From an uncultured Eisenbergiella sp. (GTDB lineage: Bacteria; Bacillota; Clostridia; Lachnospirales; Lachnospiraceae), in NCBI GenBank assembly GCA_947630215.1, contig CANRGX010000006.1:30407-94406 (forward strand): a stretch of DNA of 64,000 bases, written 5' to 3'. Below are positions 48,159 to 57,903 of the stretch, piece by piece (the stretch's first letter is position 1; the number at the start of each line of letters is the position of its first letter). The notes beneath the pieces were generated by a model that worked only from the letters and a program-made list of their open reading frames with translations, made no database searches and was not told the origin of the DNA. Position numbers and translations under genes: made by a program.

Positions 48159-49568
48159 ATGGCGGGGAAAAAGAAAAAGAAGGCCGTGCGCAGGCCGGCG
48201 CAGCCGGCCGGAAAAAAACTGGAACCCCAGCAGGTCTGTGAGGATATGGCAGAACTGTATCTTCTGGCAGTTTTCGGCTTTTTTCCTCTGATGATTGGAA
48301 TGGGAGACTACGGGTACGCCAATCTGGTGGAAATGAAAGCCTACATCTGGTTTGGGCTCACTGCTTTCTGGGCTCTCTGCCTGGGTGGCTATCTGCTCTG
48401 GTGCAAAAAGACAAAACAGCCCATTACCGTGCGCTTTCACTGGTTTCACGGTGTTGTGGCGGCTTTTTTTGTGATCTGCGTCCTTTCCGCGTGTCTTTCC
48501 GGGTCGGTTGGGGACAGTTTGTTTCTGATGCAGTCTTCCAACACCAACAGCGTCCTTTTTATGGCTTCCTACGCGGCTGCGTTTCTTGGCGTCTCGCTTT
48601 TTGGACATCTGAAGGCTATCCATATCCGGGCGCTTGGCGTCTCTGCTTTTTTGACCGGACTGCTTTCGGTGTTGCAGCTGGGCGGGCGCAATCCGCTGCT
48701 CATGTATCCGGAAGGACTGAATTATTATAACAAATATCAGGAGTATACAGGCGCGTATCTTGGAACGCTGGGGAACGTGGATGTCTTTGCCGCATTTCTC
48801 TGTTTTACGGTTCCGGTACTTACCGTTTATGCCTGGCGTTCCGACTGCAGGAAGGATCGTCTTTTGTGGATTCCTGCGCTGCTGTCTCTCTATGTGCTGT
48901 TTGCGTGCGATGTGGACGCAGGAAAGGTGGCGTTCCTGGCCGGCCTGCTGTTTGTCCTGCCGGTGGTTATTCCGAATCCGGTATGGGCCAGAAGGGTAGG
49001 AATTCTCTGTGCAATAACAGCTGTCCTGGGGGTGGTCGTCATTTATTTCTGGCCGGGGGAGTCGGGTTTATTCCATGAGGCGTCCGCTATTCTGCACGGA
49101 CAGATGGCCCCATCCTTCGGACATGATCGGGTGGGAATCTGGCAGCAGGCCTGGGCATCTGTCACCCGAAGGCCTGTTTTGGGCAACGGGCCGGGTTCCG
49201 GCGCCTGGCTGATTGATATGCGGACGGTGAATGAGGAACGCGGCCGGATTGTAAGCGTCCGCAACGCGCATAATACCTACCTGGGCTATTGGATGGACAC
49301 CGGCATTCTGGGATTGTCCTGTTATCTGATCCTGATTGGAGCCGGGTGTTTTGCCTGGGTGAAAAACCGGAAGGAAGCTTTGACGGCCGCTCTGGGCGCG
49401 GGGGTAGTCTGGTATCTGATTCAGGATTTTTTCAATATCAATGTGGTGACCACCGCTCCGTTTCTCTGGATCAGCCTGGGACTACTGGCCGGAAAATGGG
49501 GAGAAAAAGGAGAGAAGACATATGGGGCGCACCAGGCTGCGGAACAAAAGAAACCAATCCGGGGATGA
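48159..49568 (+). CDS. O-antigen ligase (WaaL/Wzy-like) family membrane protein
   Basis: Polytopic; GHDRVGIWQQAWASVTRRPVLGNGPGSGAWLID...NAHNTYLGYWMDTGILGL. Confidence 0.82.
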   Translation: MAGKKKKKAVRRPAQPAGKKLEPQQVCEDMAELYLLAVFGFFPLMIGMGDYGYANLVEMKAYIWFGLTAFWALCLGGYLLWCKKTKQPITVRFHWFHGVVAAFFVICVLSACLSGSVGDSLFLMQSSNTNSVLFMASYAAAFLGVSLFGHLKAIHIRALGVSAFLTGLLSVLQLGGRNPLLMYPEGLNYYNKYQEYTGAYLGTLGNVDVFAAFLCFTVPVLTVYAWRSDCRKDRLLWIPALLSLYVLFACDVDAGKVAFLAGLLFVLPVVIPNPVWARRVGILCAITAVLGVVVIYFWPGESGLFHEASAILHGQMAPSFGHDRVGIWQQAWASVTRRPVLGNGPGSGAWLIDMRTVNEERGRIVSVRNAHNTYLGYWMDTGILGLSCYLILIGAGCFAWVKNRKEALTAALGAGVVWYLIQDFFNINVVTTAPFLWISLGLLAGKWGEKGEKTYGAHQAAEQKKPIRG

Positions 49569-50391
49569 ATTGAGACCGCAGGAGGTTCTGGACAGACTTT
49601 TTTCCATGCTCAGCACGTTTGCCGATTATTGTGATGCCAACAAAATCCGCTATTATCTTTGCAGCGGGACCTTGCTGGGAGCGGTACGCAATCAGGATCT
49701 GATTCCATGGGACAATGATCTGGATGTGTTAGTCCCGCGGCCCGATTATGACCGGCTGCTTTTGAGCGTTTCGGGGACCACCCTGGGAGGATATATGCTC
49801 TTTGCCTACGAAAAGGGCAATTCTTTTTTTCCACACGCAAAACTGGCGGATACCGGAACCTATATTCCGGATCCCTCCCTGGGCGTTCCTCATCTGTGGC
49901 TGGATATTTTCCCCATGGACGGACTGCCGCAAAATCCGGTTGTTTCCGCTTTCTGGCTTAAGTTTGCGCAGGGACTCAAGCGCTTCCCCTCATGGGACGC
50001 CCTTCCCTGGCTGTTATCCCGGCCTACGCTGGGAAAACAGATCGGACGCCTGCTTTTTGTCCCACCGGTCAAACTGATTGGTCATTTGGGGGGAAAGGGA
50101 TTCTGGACTAGGAAGGTCATCCGGTATGCAAAACGGTTTTCTTTTACAGAAAGTGAATTTGTAGGAGGTGTGGTTTCCAGCTCCGGGCCGGGGGAGAGGA
50201 TGCCCCGGGATGAGTTTTTACAAAGGGTAGAGGTTACCATACGGGACAGGACGTTTCACGCTCCCGCCTGCTGGGAAAGGTATCTGCGGCAGTTGATAGG
50301 CAGCGACTGGCGGATACCGCCGGAGAAAGCAAAACGGCCGTCCATGCAGAGGGTACTGTTAGTGGAAACGACAGAGAAACCGGCCGTCTGA
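49522..50391 (+). CDS. LicD family phosphotransferase
   Basis: YLCSGTLLGAVRNQDLIPWDNDLDVLVPRPDYDRLL. Confidence 0.88.
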   Translation: MGRTRLRNKRNQSGDELRPQEVLDRLFSMLSTFADYCDANKIRYYLCSGTLLGAVRNQDLIPWDNDLDVLVPRPDYDRLLLSVSGTTLGGYMLFAYEKGNSFFPHAKLADTGTYIPDPSLGVPHLWLDIFPMDGLPQNPVVSAFWLKFAQGLKRFPSWDALPWLLSRPTLGKQIGRLLFVPPVKLIGHLGGKGFWTRKVIRYAKRFSFTESEFVGGVVSSSGPGERMPRDEFLQRVEVTIRDRTFHAPACWERYLRQLIGSDWRIPPEKAKRPSMQRVLLVETTEKPAV

Positions 50392-50410
50392 CTGCAGTGG
50401 AGGTGGCGAG

Positions 50411-51151
50411 ATGCGGGTAAAAAAAATAGCGCTGATCTTTGCGGGCGGCTCCGGAGAACGGATGGCGAACGCATCGGCCCCGAAACAGTTCTGGGAACTG
50501 CAGGGCAAGCCGGTTCTGGCATATACGCTGGAACAGTTTCAGGTTCATAAGGAAATTGACGGGATTGTGCTGGCGGCTCCGGCGGACTGGCTGGAGTATT
50601 GCACAGAAATGGGAAAGCGCTGGCATTTTGATAAGCTTTCGGCGGTGGTTCCCGGCGGAACGTCCGGCCAGGCGTCCATTTTTGCCGGCCTGCAGAAAGT
50701 GAGGCAGTTATACGGAGAGGAAGCGGTGGTTCTGATCCACGACGGCGTGCGGCCGCTGATTGACGGGGAGACGATTACAAAATGTATCCAATGCGTGCAG
50801 CGCTTCGGTTCCGCCGTCACCGTATCGCCCCAGACGGAAACGGTTATGATTCGGGAAACAGACGGGGATCGCTGCCGGATCGTGGATCGGGACAAATGCC
50901 TGGTGGCCAGGGCGCCGCAGTGTTTTCCCGTGCGGGACATCCTGAGGGCGCATGACAGGGCGGCGGCCGACGGTAAACACGGTTTTATCGATTCCGCCAG
51001 CCTGATGGAGCACTACGGATACGAGATCCATCCTGTGATGGGTCCTTCAGATAATATCAAGATTACCACAGCGCTGGATTTTCGGATTTTCTGTGCCGTC
51101 ATAAAGGAGCGGGAAAAAAAAGAGCAGGACGGGGGGAGTGTGGGCCCATGA
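50411..51151 (+). CDS. IspD/TarI family cytidylyltransferase
   Basis: IFAGGSGERMANASAPKQFWELQGKPVLAYTLEQFQ; IHDGVRPLID; APQCFPVRDI. Confidence 0.87.
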   Translation: MRVKKIALIFAGGSGERMANASAPKQFWELQGKPVLAYTLEQFQVHKEIDGIVLAAPADWLEYCTEMGKRWHFDKLSAVVPGGTSGQASIFAGLQKVRQLYGEEAVVLIHDGVRPLIDGETITKCIQCVQRFGSAVTVSPQTETVMIRETDGDRCRIVDRDKCLVARAPQCFPVRDILRAHDRAAADGKHGFIDSASLMEHYGYEIHPVMGPSDNIKITTALDFRIFCAVIKEREKKEQDGGSVGP

Positions 51152-52227
51152 TTCCGGAAGACGACTGTGCTTACATTTGTGCGGCAGATTTTCTGCCCTG
51201 GGAGAAACTGCGGGGGAAGGTTATCCTGCTCACCGGGGCGACGGGACTGATTGGGCGCACCCTGACGGATGCGCTGCTTTTTGCAGGGGAAAAAAGAAAA
51301 CTGGGCCTGTCTGTCCTGGCTCTTGTAAGAGATGAAACGCAGGCACGGAAAGTATTTGCAAAACATCTGGAGAACGGACGCCCTCTGCGTCTGCTGGAAG
51401 GGACCGTGGAACATCTGCCCAAAATCAGTGGGCCGGTGGATTACATTTTGCACGGTGCGGCCCGGACGGAGAGTAGTGCTTTTGTCCGGCAGCCCGTGGA
51501 GACGGTAAAAACCGCTGTGCTGGGGACTTTGCAGCTGTTGGAACTGGCACGGCGAAAGCAGATATCCGGTTTTGTCTTTTTGTCCAGCATGGAGGTATAC
51601 GGCTATCCGGCGCGCGGACACAGGGCGCAGGAGACGGATGCGTGCGCTCTGCGGCCCGGTGAGGTGCGCCACAGCTATCCGATCAGTAAGCTGCAGTGCG
51701 AGAATCTGTGTTGCGCATATGCGTCCGAATATGGCGTCCCCGCCAGAATCATCCGGCTGACCCAGACCTTCGGCCCGGGCGTACGTCAGGAGGATCCCCG
51801 CATCTTTGCGGAGTTTGGCCGCTGTGTCCGCGACGGGCAGGATATTGTGCTGCACACGCAGGGCAGGACCGAACGCAGTTATCTGTATACCGCCGACGCG
51901 GCCACGGCGATTCTGACCGTCCTGTTAAAGGGGGAAAACGGGCAGGCCTATAACGCGGCGGACGAACGCACCTATTGCTCGGTGGCGCAGATGGCGCAAA
52001 AGGTGGCCGGCGCCTATGGGATCGGCTTGCGTTTTCAGCCGGAGGACGGTCAGGAACACGGGTATGCTGATCTGCTGTTTATGGATTTGGATACCTCCCG
52101 GCTGAAAAAACTAGGGTGGTATGCGGGAAGCTGCAAAGAGGGGGATCCGCTGCTGTATCTGTACGAACGGATGATACAGGACAGCTTCGGCGGCGGGAAG
52201 ACCGCCGAAAGGGGCCGGATCGGATAA
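51148..52227 (+). CDS. NAD-dependent epimerase/dehydratase (extended SDR)
   Basis: VILLTGATGLIGRTLTDALL; FLSSMEVYG; YPISKLQCENLC. Confidence 0.88.
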   Translation: MIPEDDCAYICAADFLPWEKLRGKVILLTGATGLIGRTLTDALLFAGEKRKLGLSVLALVRDETQARKVFAKHLENGRPLRLLEGTVEHLPKISGPVDYILHGAARTESSAFVRQPVETVKTAVLGTLQLLELARRKQISGFVFLSSMEVYGYPARGHRAQETDACALRPGEVRHSYPISKLQCENLCCAYASEYGVPARIIRLTQTFGPGVRQEDPRIFAEFGRCVRDGQDIVLHTQGRTERSYLYTADAATAILTVLLKGENGQAYNAADERTYCSVAQMAQKVAGAYGIGLRFQPEDGQEHGYADLLFMDLDTSRLKKLGWYAGSCKEGDPLLYLYERMIQDSFGGGKTAERGRIG

Positions 52228-52238
52228 AGGAAACGAAG

Positions 52239-55200
52239 ATGCGAGAAGACTGTACGCAGCAGATTGCCGGAGAAGCAAAAAAGCAGTCCCTGTTGGATCC
52301 GAAAGGATGCGCAGGCGTACTGGATATTGTTCGGCTTTTTTTTGCCATATGTGTGGTCGCCATTCATACCCATGCGCCAGACGGTCTGCCCCAGGCGCCG
52401 GCCTTCTGGATCACCCAGGGCATTTTGCGGCTGGCGGTGCCGTTCTTTTTTGTCACGTCCGGGTTTTTCCTGGGAAGAAAAATAGACGGACAGGGGCAGG
52501 ATGTGCTGGCGGTGCTTTCCCGGTATACCCGCCGGCTTCTGATTCTCCTTCTTCTGGCGGGCGGGGCGAATGGGGTGCTGGAACTGTTCACCCAGCGGCT
52601 GGTGTATCATAAAGGCCTGCGGTACCTGGCGGGCGATTTTATCCGGCATGTCCTGTTTTATCCCTATGGAGCCATGTGGTTTGTGCAGGCGTGCATCGTT
52701 GGGGCGTGGATGTTGTATCCGTTTTTAAAAAGAAAGAAAAACGGCCTTGCCCTGCTTGCCGGAGGCGTGCTCTACAGCTGGGCCCTGTTGTGCAATACGT
52801 ATTATTTTCTCGCCCAGAAAGCGGGATGGGACAGCGCGGCAGATTCCTTCCTGGATTGGTTTCTTTCGGCAAGAAACGGTGTGTTTGTGGGCTTCTTTTT
52901 CCTTTCTCTGGGAATCGGGACATGGAAATGGTACCGTGCAGGACGCGGTAGAAATGCACGATACAAATTTCTGGCCTGTGCCGCGGCCCTGTATGCGGCA
53001 GAAATTTATCTGACGCAAGGCTGCGCCTATCGGGACGACCGGGCGCTGTACCTGGCGCATATCCTGTTGGTGCCTGCGCTGATTCTCTGTCTGGCGGACA
53101 GCAGGCTGCCGATTCCGGCCCGTCTCGCCTGCAGGTTCCGAAGGGCCAGCGCGTGGCTGTATGTTTCCCATCGCTTTCTTTATGGGCTGGGAGGACTGAT
53201 TTGTTTGTCGGTCTATCGGACGCAATGGCGGGGAGCAGGCGCCTTTACGGCGGTGCTGGCGGCGGGTGCGTTGGGCTTTTTGGTGCTGGAAGGCTGGCGC
53301 AGGACCCGCAAGAGGGCACGGGCCGCGCTCTCTTTATTTGCGGCTGTCGGGATGCCGGTTCTGATTTGTTTTTTCTTATTCCTGGAGTTTCGGGATCACA
53401 AAATCTGGGAATTTTCCGCCTACGGGGTCGGTACGGATTTGGCAGGGACGGCCTGCACCGGCAGTTTCGATCAGGGAGAGGTGGTTCTGGAAAATACCGG
53501 AAGCGGCAAACTGGTGCCTTACGGAGCGGACGGTCTGAGCTTTTATTATACGAAGCTGGACGCCGGGCGGGACAATTTTGTGTTGTCCGCGCTGGTGACT
53601 GTAGATTCCTGGACGTTGACCAACGGGGAGGACGACGGCTTCGGCCTGATGGTCAGCGATGCCGTGGGCAGACATGGGGACAATACGGATTTCTGGAACA
53701 ACGGGTATCAGGCGGTGGTCACAAAAGTGGAATACCGATGGAATCCCGAAACAAAGAAAGCGTCCAATGTGGGGGATCCTGTGATCATGCGTCTGGGGAT
53801 TGGGGCACGGGAAAAAAGCGGTTCCACAGAGCCGTATCCGGAGGATACGCAGAAAGCGGCGCATACGCAGAAGGTCACAACCTGTACCCTGGAGGAATCC
53901 CAGGGACGAAAGGGCCCGGGCACGTATAACCTAATCGGAAACGGCACGCCCATTGCCGGATCCGGAGGAGAACAACATCTGCCGGCAGGAACGGTGGGAG
54001 AGGAAGAACGGCTCACATCGGTCAGGCTCGAGATATGCAGGGATAACACCGGGTACCGGGTCCGTTATCTGGAAGAAGACGGGACCGTGCATGAAAAGCT
54101 GTTTTACGATCTTGCGGGAGAGAAGCTGACCGCAATCGATCCGGAACATATTTATGTGGGATTTTTTGTGACAAGGCAGGCGAAGGTTTCCTTTCGGGAG
54201 ATGAAGCTGACGGTAACGGACAGAAAGACGGATCCGGCGGCGGAGAAAATCCTGCCCGAAGTGCTGGAACCGGATTACCAGGTGATCAGTTCCCATACGT
54301 CGAACACGGCGGACTATGAACTGATCTTTGAGACAAACTGGGACGGCGCGCTGTCCGTAAGAGAGGAAAACGGCGCCTGGCTTGTGACTGACAGGGCCCT
54401 GAAAGCCGGGGAGCAGTTTTCCCTTTCCTGTCGGCTTAAGGAGGGAGAAAACCGCTATGAGATTGTCTTCCGCCCAACCCCCGGGGAAGCGGCCGGGCGT
54501 GTCCTGTCTGACGTTTCCCGGACGGTCTTCTGGCATACGGTCTTATGGAAAAAGATCGGGGACCGGAAGGGCGATATTTACACTTCTCCGGATCCCCAGG
54601 GGCCGGGAACCGGGACGAAGGACAGCCCGATCAGCCTGACGGAGGCGATACAGTACGCCGCGCCCGGCCAGAGGATCCTTTTGACGCAGGGAGAATATCT
54701 GCTGTCGGAACCGCTTACCATAGAACGGGGGCATGACGGGACGCTGTCTGCGCCTGTCCGTCTGATGTCCGATCCGACAAATACGCAAAGACCGATCCTG
54801 AATTTCCAGGGGAAATGCAAAGGACTGACGCTGTCTGCCGATCACTGGGTTTTGGAAGGCTTTGCCTGCACCGGATCCGCCGCAAACGAATATGGGATCC
54901 ATCTGACCGGAAGCCATAACCGGCTGGAGGATCTGCAGCTTTATCGAAACGGCAACACCGGCTTGCATATCAGCAGTTTATCCCTCTGGGATGAGAAGGC
55001 ACAGTGGCCGTCAGACAACCTGATCCGAAACTGTGCGTCCTATGGCAACTGTGACGATGCCTATGCGGACGCGGACGGATTTGCCTGCCAGTTTACGGCG
55101 GGCCCCGGCAATGTGTTCGACGGATGCTGCGCCCACCACAACGCGGATGACGGCTGGGATCTTTATGCGAAGGTATGGCTGGATGTGCTGGGGCCGGTCA

Positions 55201-55649
55201 CGCTGCGAAACTGTACCGCCTATTGCAACGGGTATCTGGAGGATGGCAGACCGGCCGGAAACGGAAACGGGTTCAAGCTGGGCGGCGACGGTATGCCGGG
55301 AGGGCACCGGCTGGAAAACTGTCTTTCCTATGAAAACAGGAGGGACGGTTTTACCTCCAACTGCTGCCCGGATGTCACGCTGATTGACTGCACGGCAGTG
55401 GATAACGGAGACCGCAACCTCCGCCTGTATACAAATAACGGAAAAAACACCTCCTATCTGGTGCGGGGCTTCTGTTCCTGGCGGACGGGGGAAAAGACCG
55501 GAAATTCTGACGTTCTGCAAGGATACGGGACACAGAAAGCGGAGGATTTGTATCGGGAAGATAACTATTATTGGGATGCCACGCGACAGGCGGCGATCAA
55601 CAGCAAAGGGGAAGGGAAGGGATCGATTCCTTTTTTGCTGGGGGACTAG
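52239..55649 (+). CDS. Multi-domain protein: acyltransferase-3 membrane domain, LamG-like region, PL9-like right-handed beta-helix lyase
   Basis: GVLDIVRLFFAICVVAIHTH...GILRLAVPFFFVTSGFFLGRK (AT3); GDIYTSPDPQGPGTGTKDSPISLTEAIQYAAPGQRILLTQGEY...NADDGWDLYAKV...GNGFKLGG (PL9-type). Confidence 0.82.
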   Translation: MREDCTQQIAGEAKKQSLLDPKGCAGVLDIVRLFFAICVVAIHTHAPDGLPQAPAFWITQGILRLAVPFFFVTSGFFLGRKIDGQGQDVLAVLSRYTRRLLILLLLAGGANGVLELFTQRLVYHKGLRYLAGDFIRHVLFYPYGAMWFVQACIVGAWMLYPFLKRKKNGLALLAGGVLYSWALLCNTYYFLAQKAGWDSAADSFLDWFLSARNGVFVGFFFLSLGIGTWKWYRAGRGRNARYKFLACAAALYAAEIYLTQGCAYRDDRALYLAHILLVPALILCLADSRLPIPARLACRFRRASAWLYVSHRFLYGLGGLICLSVYRTQWRGAGAFTAVLAAGALGFLVLEGWRRTRKRARAALSLFAAVGMPVLICFFLFLEFRDHKIWEFSAYGVGTDLAGTACTGSFDQGEVVLENTGSGKLVPYGADGLSFYYTKLDAGRDNFVLSALVTVDSWTLTNGEDDGFGLMVSDAVGRHGDNTDFWNNGYQAVVTKVEYRWNPETKKASNVGDPVIMRLGIGAREKSGSTEPYPEDTQKAAHTQKVTTCTLEESQGRKGPGTYNLIGNGTPIAGSGGEQHLPAGTVGEEERLTSVRLEICRDNTGYRVRYLEEDGTVHEKLFYDLAGEKLTAIDPEHIYVGFFVTRQAKVSFREMKLTVTDRKTDPAAEKILPEVLEPDYQVISSHTSNTADYELIFETNWDGALSVREENGAWLVTDRALKAGEQFSLSCRLKEGENRYEIVFRPTPGEAAGRVLSDVSRTVFWHTVLWKKIGDRKGDIYTSPDPQGPGTGTKDSPISLTEAIQYAAPGQRILLTQGEYLLSEPLTIERGHDGTLSAPVRLMSDPTNTQRPILNFQGKCKGLTLSADHWVLEGFACTGSAANEYGIHLTGSHNRLEDLQLYRNGNTGLHISSLSLWDEKAQWPSDNLIRNCASYGNCDDAYADADGFACQFTAGPGNVFDGCCAHHNADDGWDLYAKVWLDVLGPVTLRNCTAYCNGYLEDGRPAGNGNGFKLGGDGMPGGHRLENCLSYENRRDGFTSNCCPDVTLIDCTAVDNGDRNLRLYTNNGKNTSYLVRGFCSWRTGEKTGNSDVLQGYGTQKAEDLYREDNYYWDATRQAAINSKGEGKGSIPFLLGD

Positions 55650-55670
55650 AACGTCGGTTTTGAAAAAGGG

Positions 55671-55699
55671 TTGACATAAAATGGGATTTTCGTTATAAT
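55671..55699 (+). promoter_or_regulatory. SigA-type promoter for nrdR
   Basis: TTGACA, 17-bp spacer, TATAAT; followed by GTATAA-AA-TTATAC inverted repeat (55700-55713). Confidence 0.88.
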
Positions 55700-55738
55700 G
55701 TATAAAATTATACGTTGTCTTAGAGGGGGAAGCCAAAT

Positions 55739-56197
55739 ATGAAATGCCCATTTTGTGGTCATGAAAATACGAGAGTCATTGATTCCAGGCCTTCGGACGA
55801 AAATAATTCCATCCGCAGGCGCCGGGTCTGCGACGAGTGCCAGAAACGGTTTACTACCTATGAAAAGGTGGAGACGATTCCGCTGATTGTCATTAAAAAG
55901 GACAGCAAGCGGGAGTCCTACGACCGCTCCAAGCTGGAGGCCGGCGTGCTGCGCGCCTGTTATAAGCGCCCGGTCAGCGCCGATGCGATCAATCAGCTGG
56001 TGGATCAGGTGGAAACGGAGCTCTTTTCCAAAGAGGAACGGGAGATTCCCAGCTCCGTCATCGGGGAGTTGGTGATGGATAAGCTCAAGGATCTGGAGGC
56101 GGTGGCCTATGTGCGGTTCGCTTCCGTGTACCGGCAGTTTAAGGATATCGACACCTTCATGGAGGAGTTAAAGAAGGTTATCGAGAAGGAAAACTAA
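55739..56197 (+). CDS. nrdR: Transcriptional repressor NrdR
   Basis: MKCPFCGHENTRVIDSRPSDENNSIRRRRVCDECQKRFTTYEKVE. Confidence 0.96.
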   Translation: MKCPFCGHENTRVIDSRPSDENNSIRRRRVCDECQKRFTTYEKVETIPLIVIKKDSKRESYDRSKLEAGVLRACYKRPVSADAINQLVDQVETELFSKEEREIPSSVIGELVMDKLKDLEAVAYVRFASVYRQFKDIDTFMEELKKVIEKEN

Positions 56198-56237
56198 AGG
56201 AAAGGTCTTGCTTTTTCCCATGAAGTTGTATAAAATG

Positions 56238-56272
56238 AACAGGTCAGGGCATAGAGTGTCCTGACCTGTTTT
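56238..56272 (+). terminator. Hairpin terminator after nrdR
   Basis: AACAGGTCAGG-loop-CCTGACCTGTT then TT. Confidence 0.75.
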
Positions 56273-56379
56273 AGGACGGATCGCAGGGCGTGAAGTCCGG
56301 CGTTTGGTATGCGGACCCTTTGGCCGCAATACGCAAAACGCAGACAACTGAATAAAGGAAAGGAAAAGGAGAAAGACAC

Positions 56380-57897
56380 ATGAAAGCAAAAGCAGCAAAA
56401 AGGGTTCTTTTGGCTTTGGTGTGCACAGCACTGACTATTGCACTGGGCGCGTGCGCAGGCGATAAGGCGAGTGAGAACACATCCCGGATCACCATCGGCA
56501 TTCCGCAGGATATCGAGGACAGTCTCGATCCCCATAAAGCGGTGGCCGCAGGAACGAAAGAAATTTTGTTCAACCTGTTTGAAGGGCTTGTGAAACCTGA
56601 CAGCGACGGGAATTTAGTCGATGCTTTGGCGCAGAGCCATACGATGTCGGAGGACGGAAAAGTCTATACGTTTTCGCTCCGCAGCGGGGTCAAGTTTCAT
56701 GACGGCAGTCTGGTGACGGCAGAGGATGTGAAGTATTCCCTGGACAGGTGTGCCGATACCAGCAGCGGAGCTTCCCTGGTACCGGCTTTTTCTGCGGTTG
56801 AGTCCGTGGACATTCTGGACGAAAGCACGGTGCAGGTCACCCTGAAAGAGCCGGATAAGGATTTCCTGGCCTATATGGATGCCGCGATCATTCCCGCCGC
56901 CAACAAGACGCCGGAGACGAATCCCATCGGAACGGGCCCGTACCGGTTTGTATCCCGTTCTCCCCAGGAAAATTTCATTCTGGAAAAATTTGACGATTAC
57001 TGGGGCACCCCGGCCCATATTGACAGGGTCGAATTAAAGATCATTGCCAACGCGGATTCCATTGTCACCAGCTTAAACGGCGGTTCCATCGATATGTTCG
57101 CCCGGGTTTCCCAGGCCATGACGGAGCAGCTTTCCGATGACTTTGAGGTGCTGGAGGGCACCATGAACCTGGTGCAGGCGATGTATCTGAACAATCAGGT
57201 AGAGCCCTTTGACGATGTGCGGGTGCGGCAGGCGCTCTGCTATGCGGTGGATCCGAAGGAAATCATGGACATCATTTCCGACGGAAAAGGGACGCAGCTG
57301 GGAAGCAGTATGTTCCCGGCGTTTGGGAAATATTACCTGGAGGAATTAAACGATCTGTATCCGACCGATTATGATAAGGCCAAGGAGCTTCTGACGCAGG
57401 CCGGGTACCCCGACGGTTTTTCCTTTACGTTGACCGTGCCTTCCAATTATCAGCAGCATATCGACACGGCGCAGGTCATCGCAGAGCAGTTAAAACGGAT
57501 TGGCGTGGATGCCAAAATACAGCTGGTGGAATGGGAAAGCTGGGTGTCCGACGTCTATGCGGGCCGCAATTTCGAGGCCACCGTGGTGGGGCTTGACGCT
57601 TCCAGCCTGACGGCGCCGGCGCTGTTGGATCGGTTCCATTCTGCGGCGGGGAAAAATTTCATCAATTTTTCCAGCGAAGCCTACGATGAAGCCTACGCGA
57701 ACGCGCAGGCAGCGGCGGACGACGCAGAAAAGACAGAGTATTATAAGGAATGTGAGAGAATCCTGGCCCAGGAGGCGGCCAATGTTTACATTCAGGATCT
57801 GCCCTGCTTTGTGGCGCTGAATAAGAAATACGCGGGATATGAGTTCTATCCGCTTTACGTGCAGGATCTGGCGAAGCTCTACCTCGTGGAGGAGTAA
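56380..57897 (+). CDS. Peptide/nickel-type ABC transporter substrate-binding lipoprotein
   Basis: Lipobox ALGAC; DIEDSLDPHKAVAAGTKEILFNLFEGLVKPDSDG...GTGPYRFVS SBP_bac_5 pattern. Confidence 0.9.
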   Translation: MKAKAAKRVLLALVCTALTIALGACAGDKASENTSRITIGIPQDIEDSLDPHKAVAAGTKEILFNLFEGLVKPDSDGNLVDALAQSHTMSEDGKVYTFSLRSGVKFHDGSLVTAEDVKYSLDRCADTSSGASLVPAFSAVESVDILDESTVQVTLKEPDKDFLAYMDAAIIPAANKTPETNPIGTGPYRFVSRSPQENFILEKFDDYWGTPAHIDRVELKIIANADSIVTSLNGGSIDMFARVSQAMTEQLSDDFEVLEGTMNLVQAMYLNNQVEPFDDVRVRQALCYAVDPKEIMDIISDGKGTQLGSSMFPAFGKYYLEELNDLYPTDYDKAKELLTQAGYPDGFSFTLTVPSNYQQHIDTAQVIAEQLKRIGVDAKIQLVEWESWVSDVYAGRNFEATVVGLDASSLTAPALLDRFHSAAGKNFINFSSEAYDEAYANAQAAADDAEKTEYYKECERILAQEAANVYIQDLPCFVALNKKYAGYEFYPLYVQDLAKLYLVEE

Positions 57898-57903
57898 AAC
57901 GGG

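Noticed and set aside
41103-55740. Prophage or transposon carrying the surface island
   Set aside because: No integrase, transposase, phage structural gene or tRNA att site found in the block.
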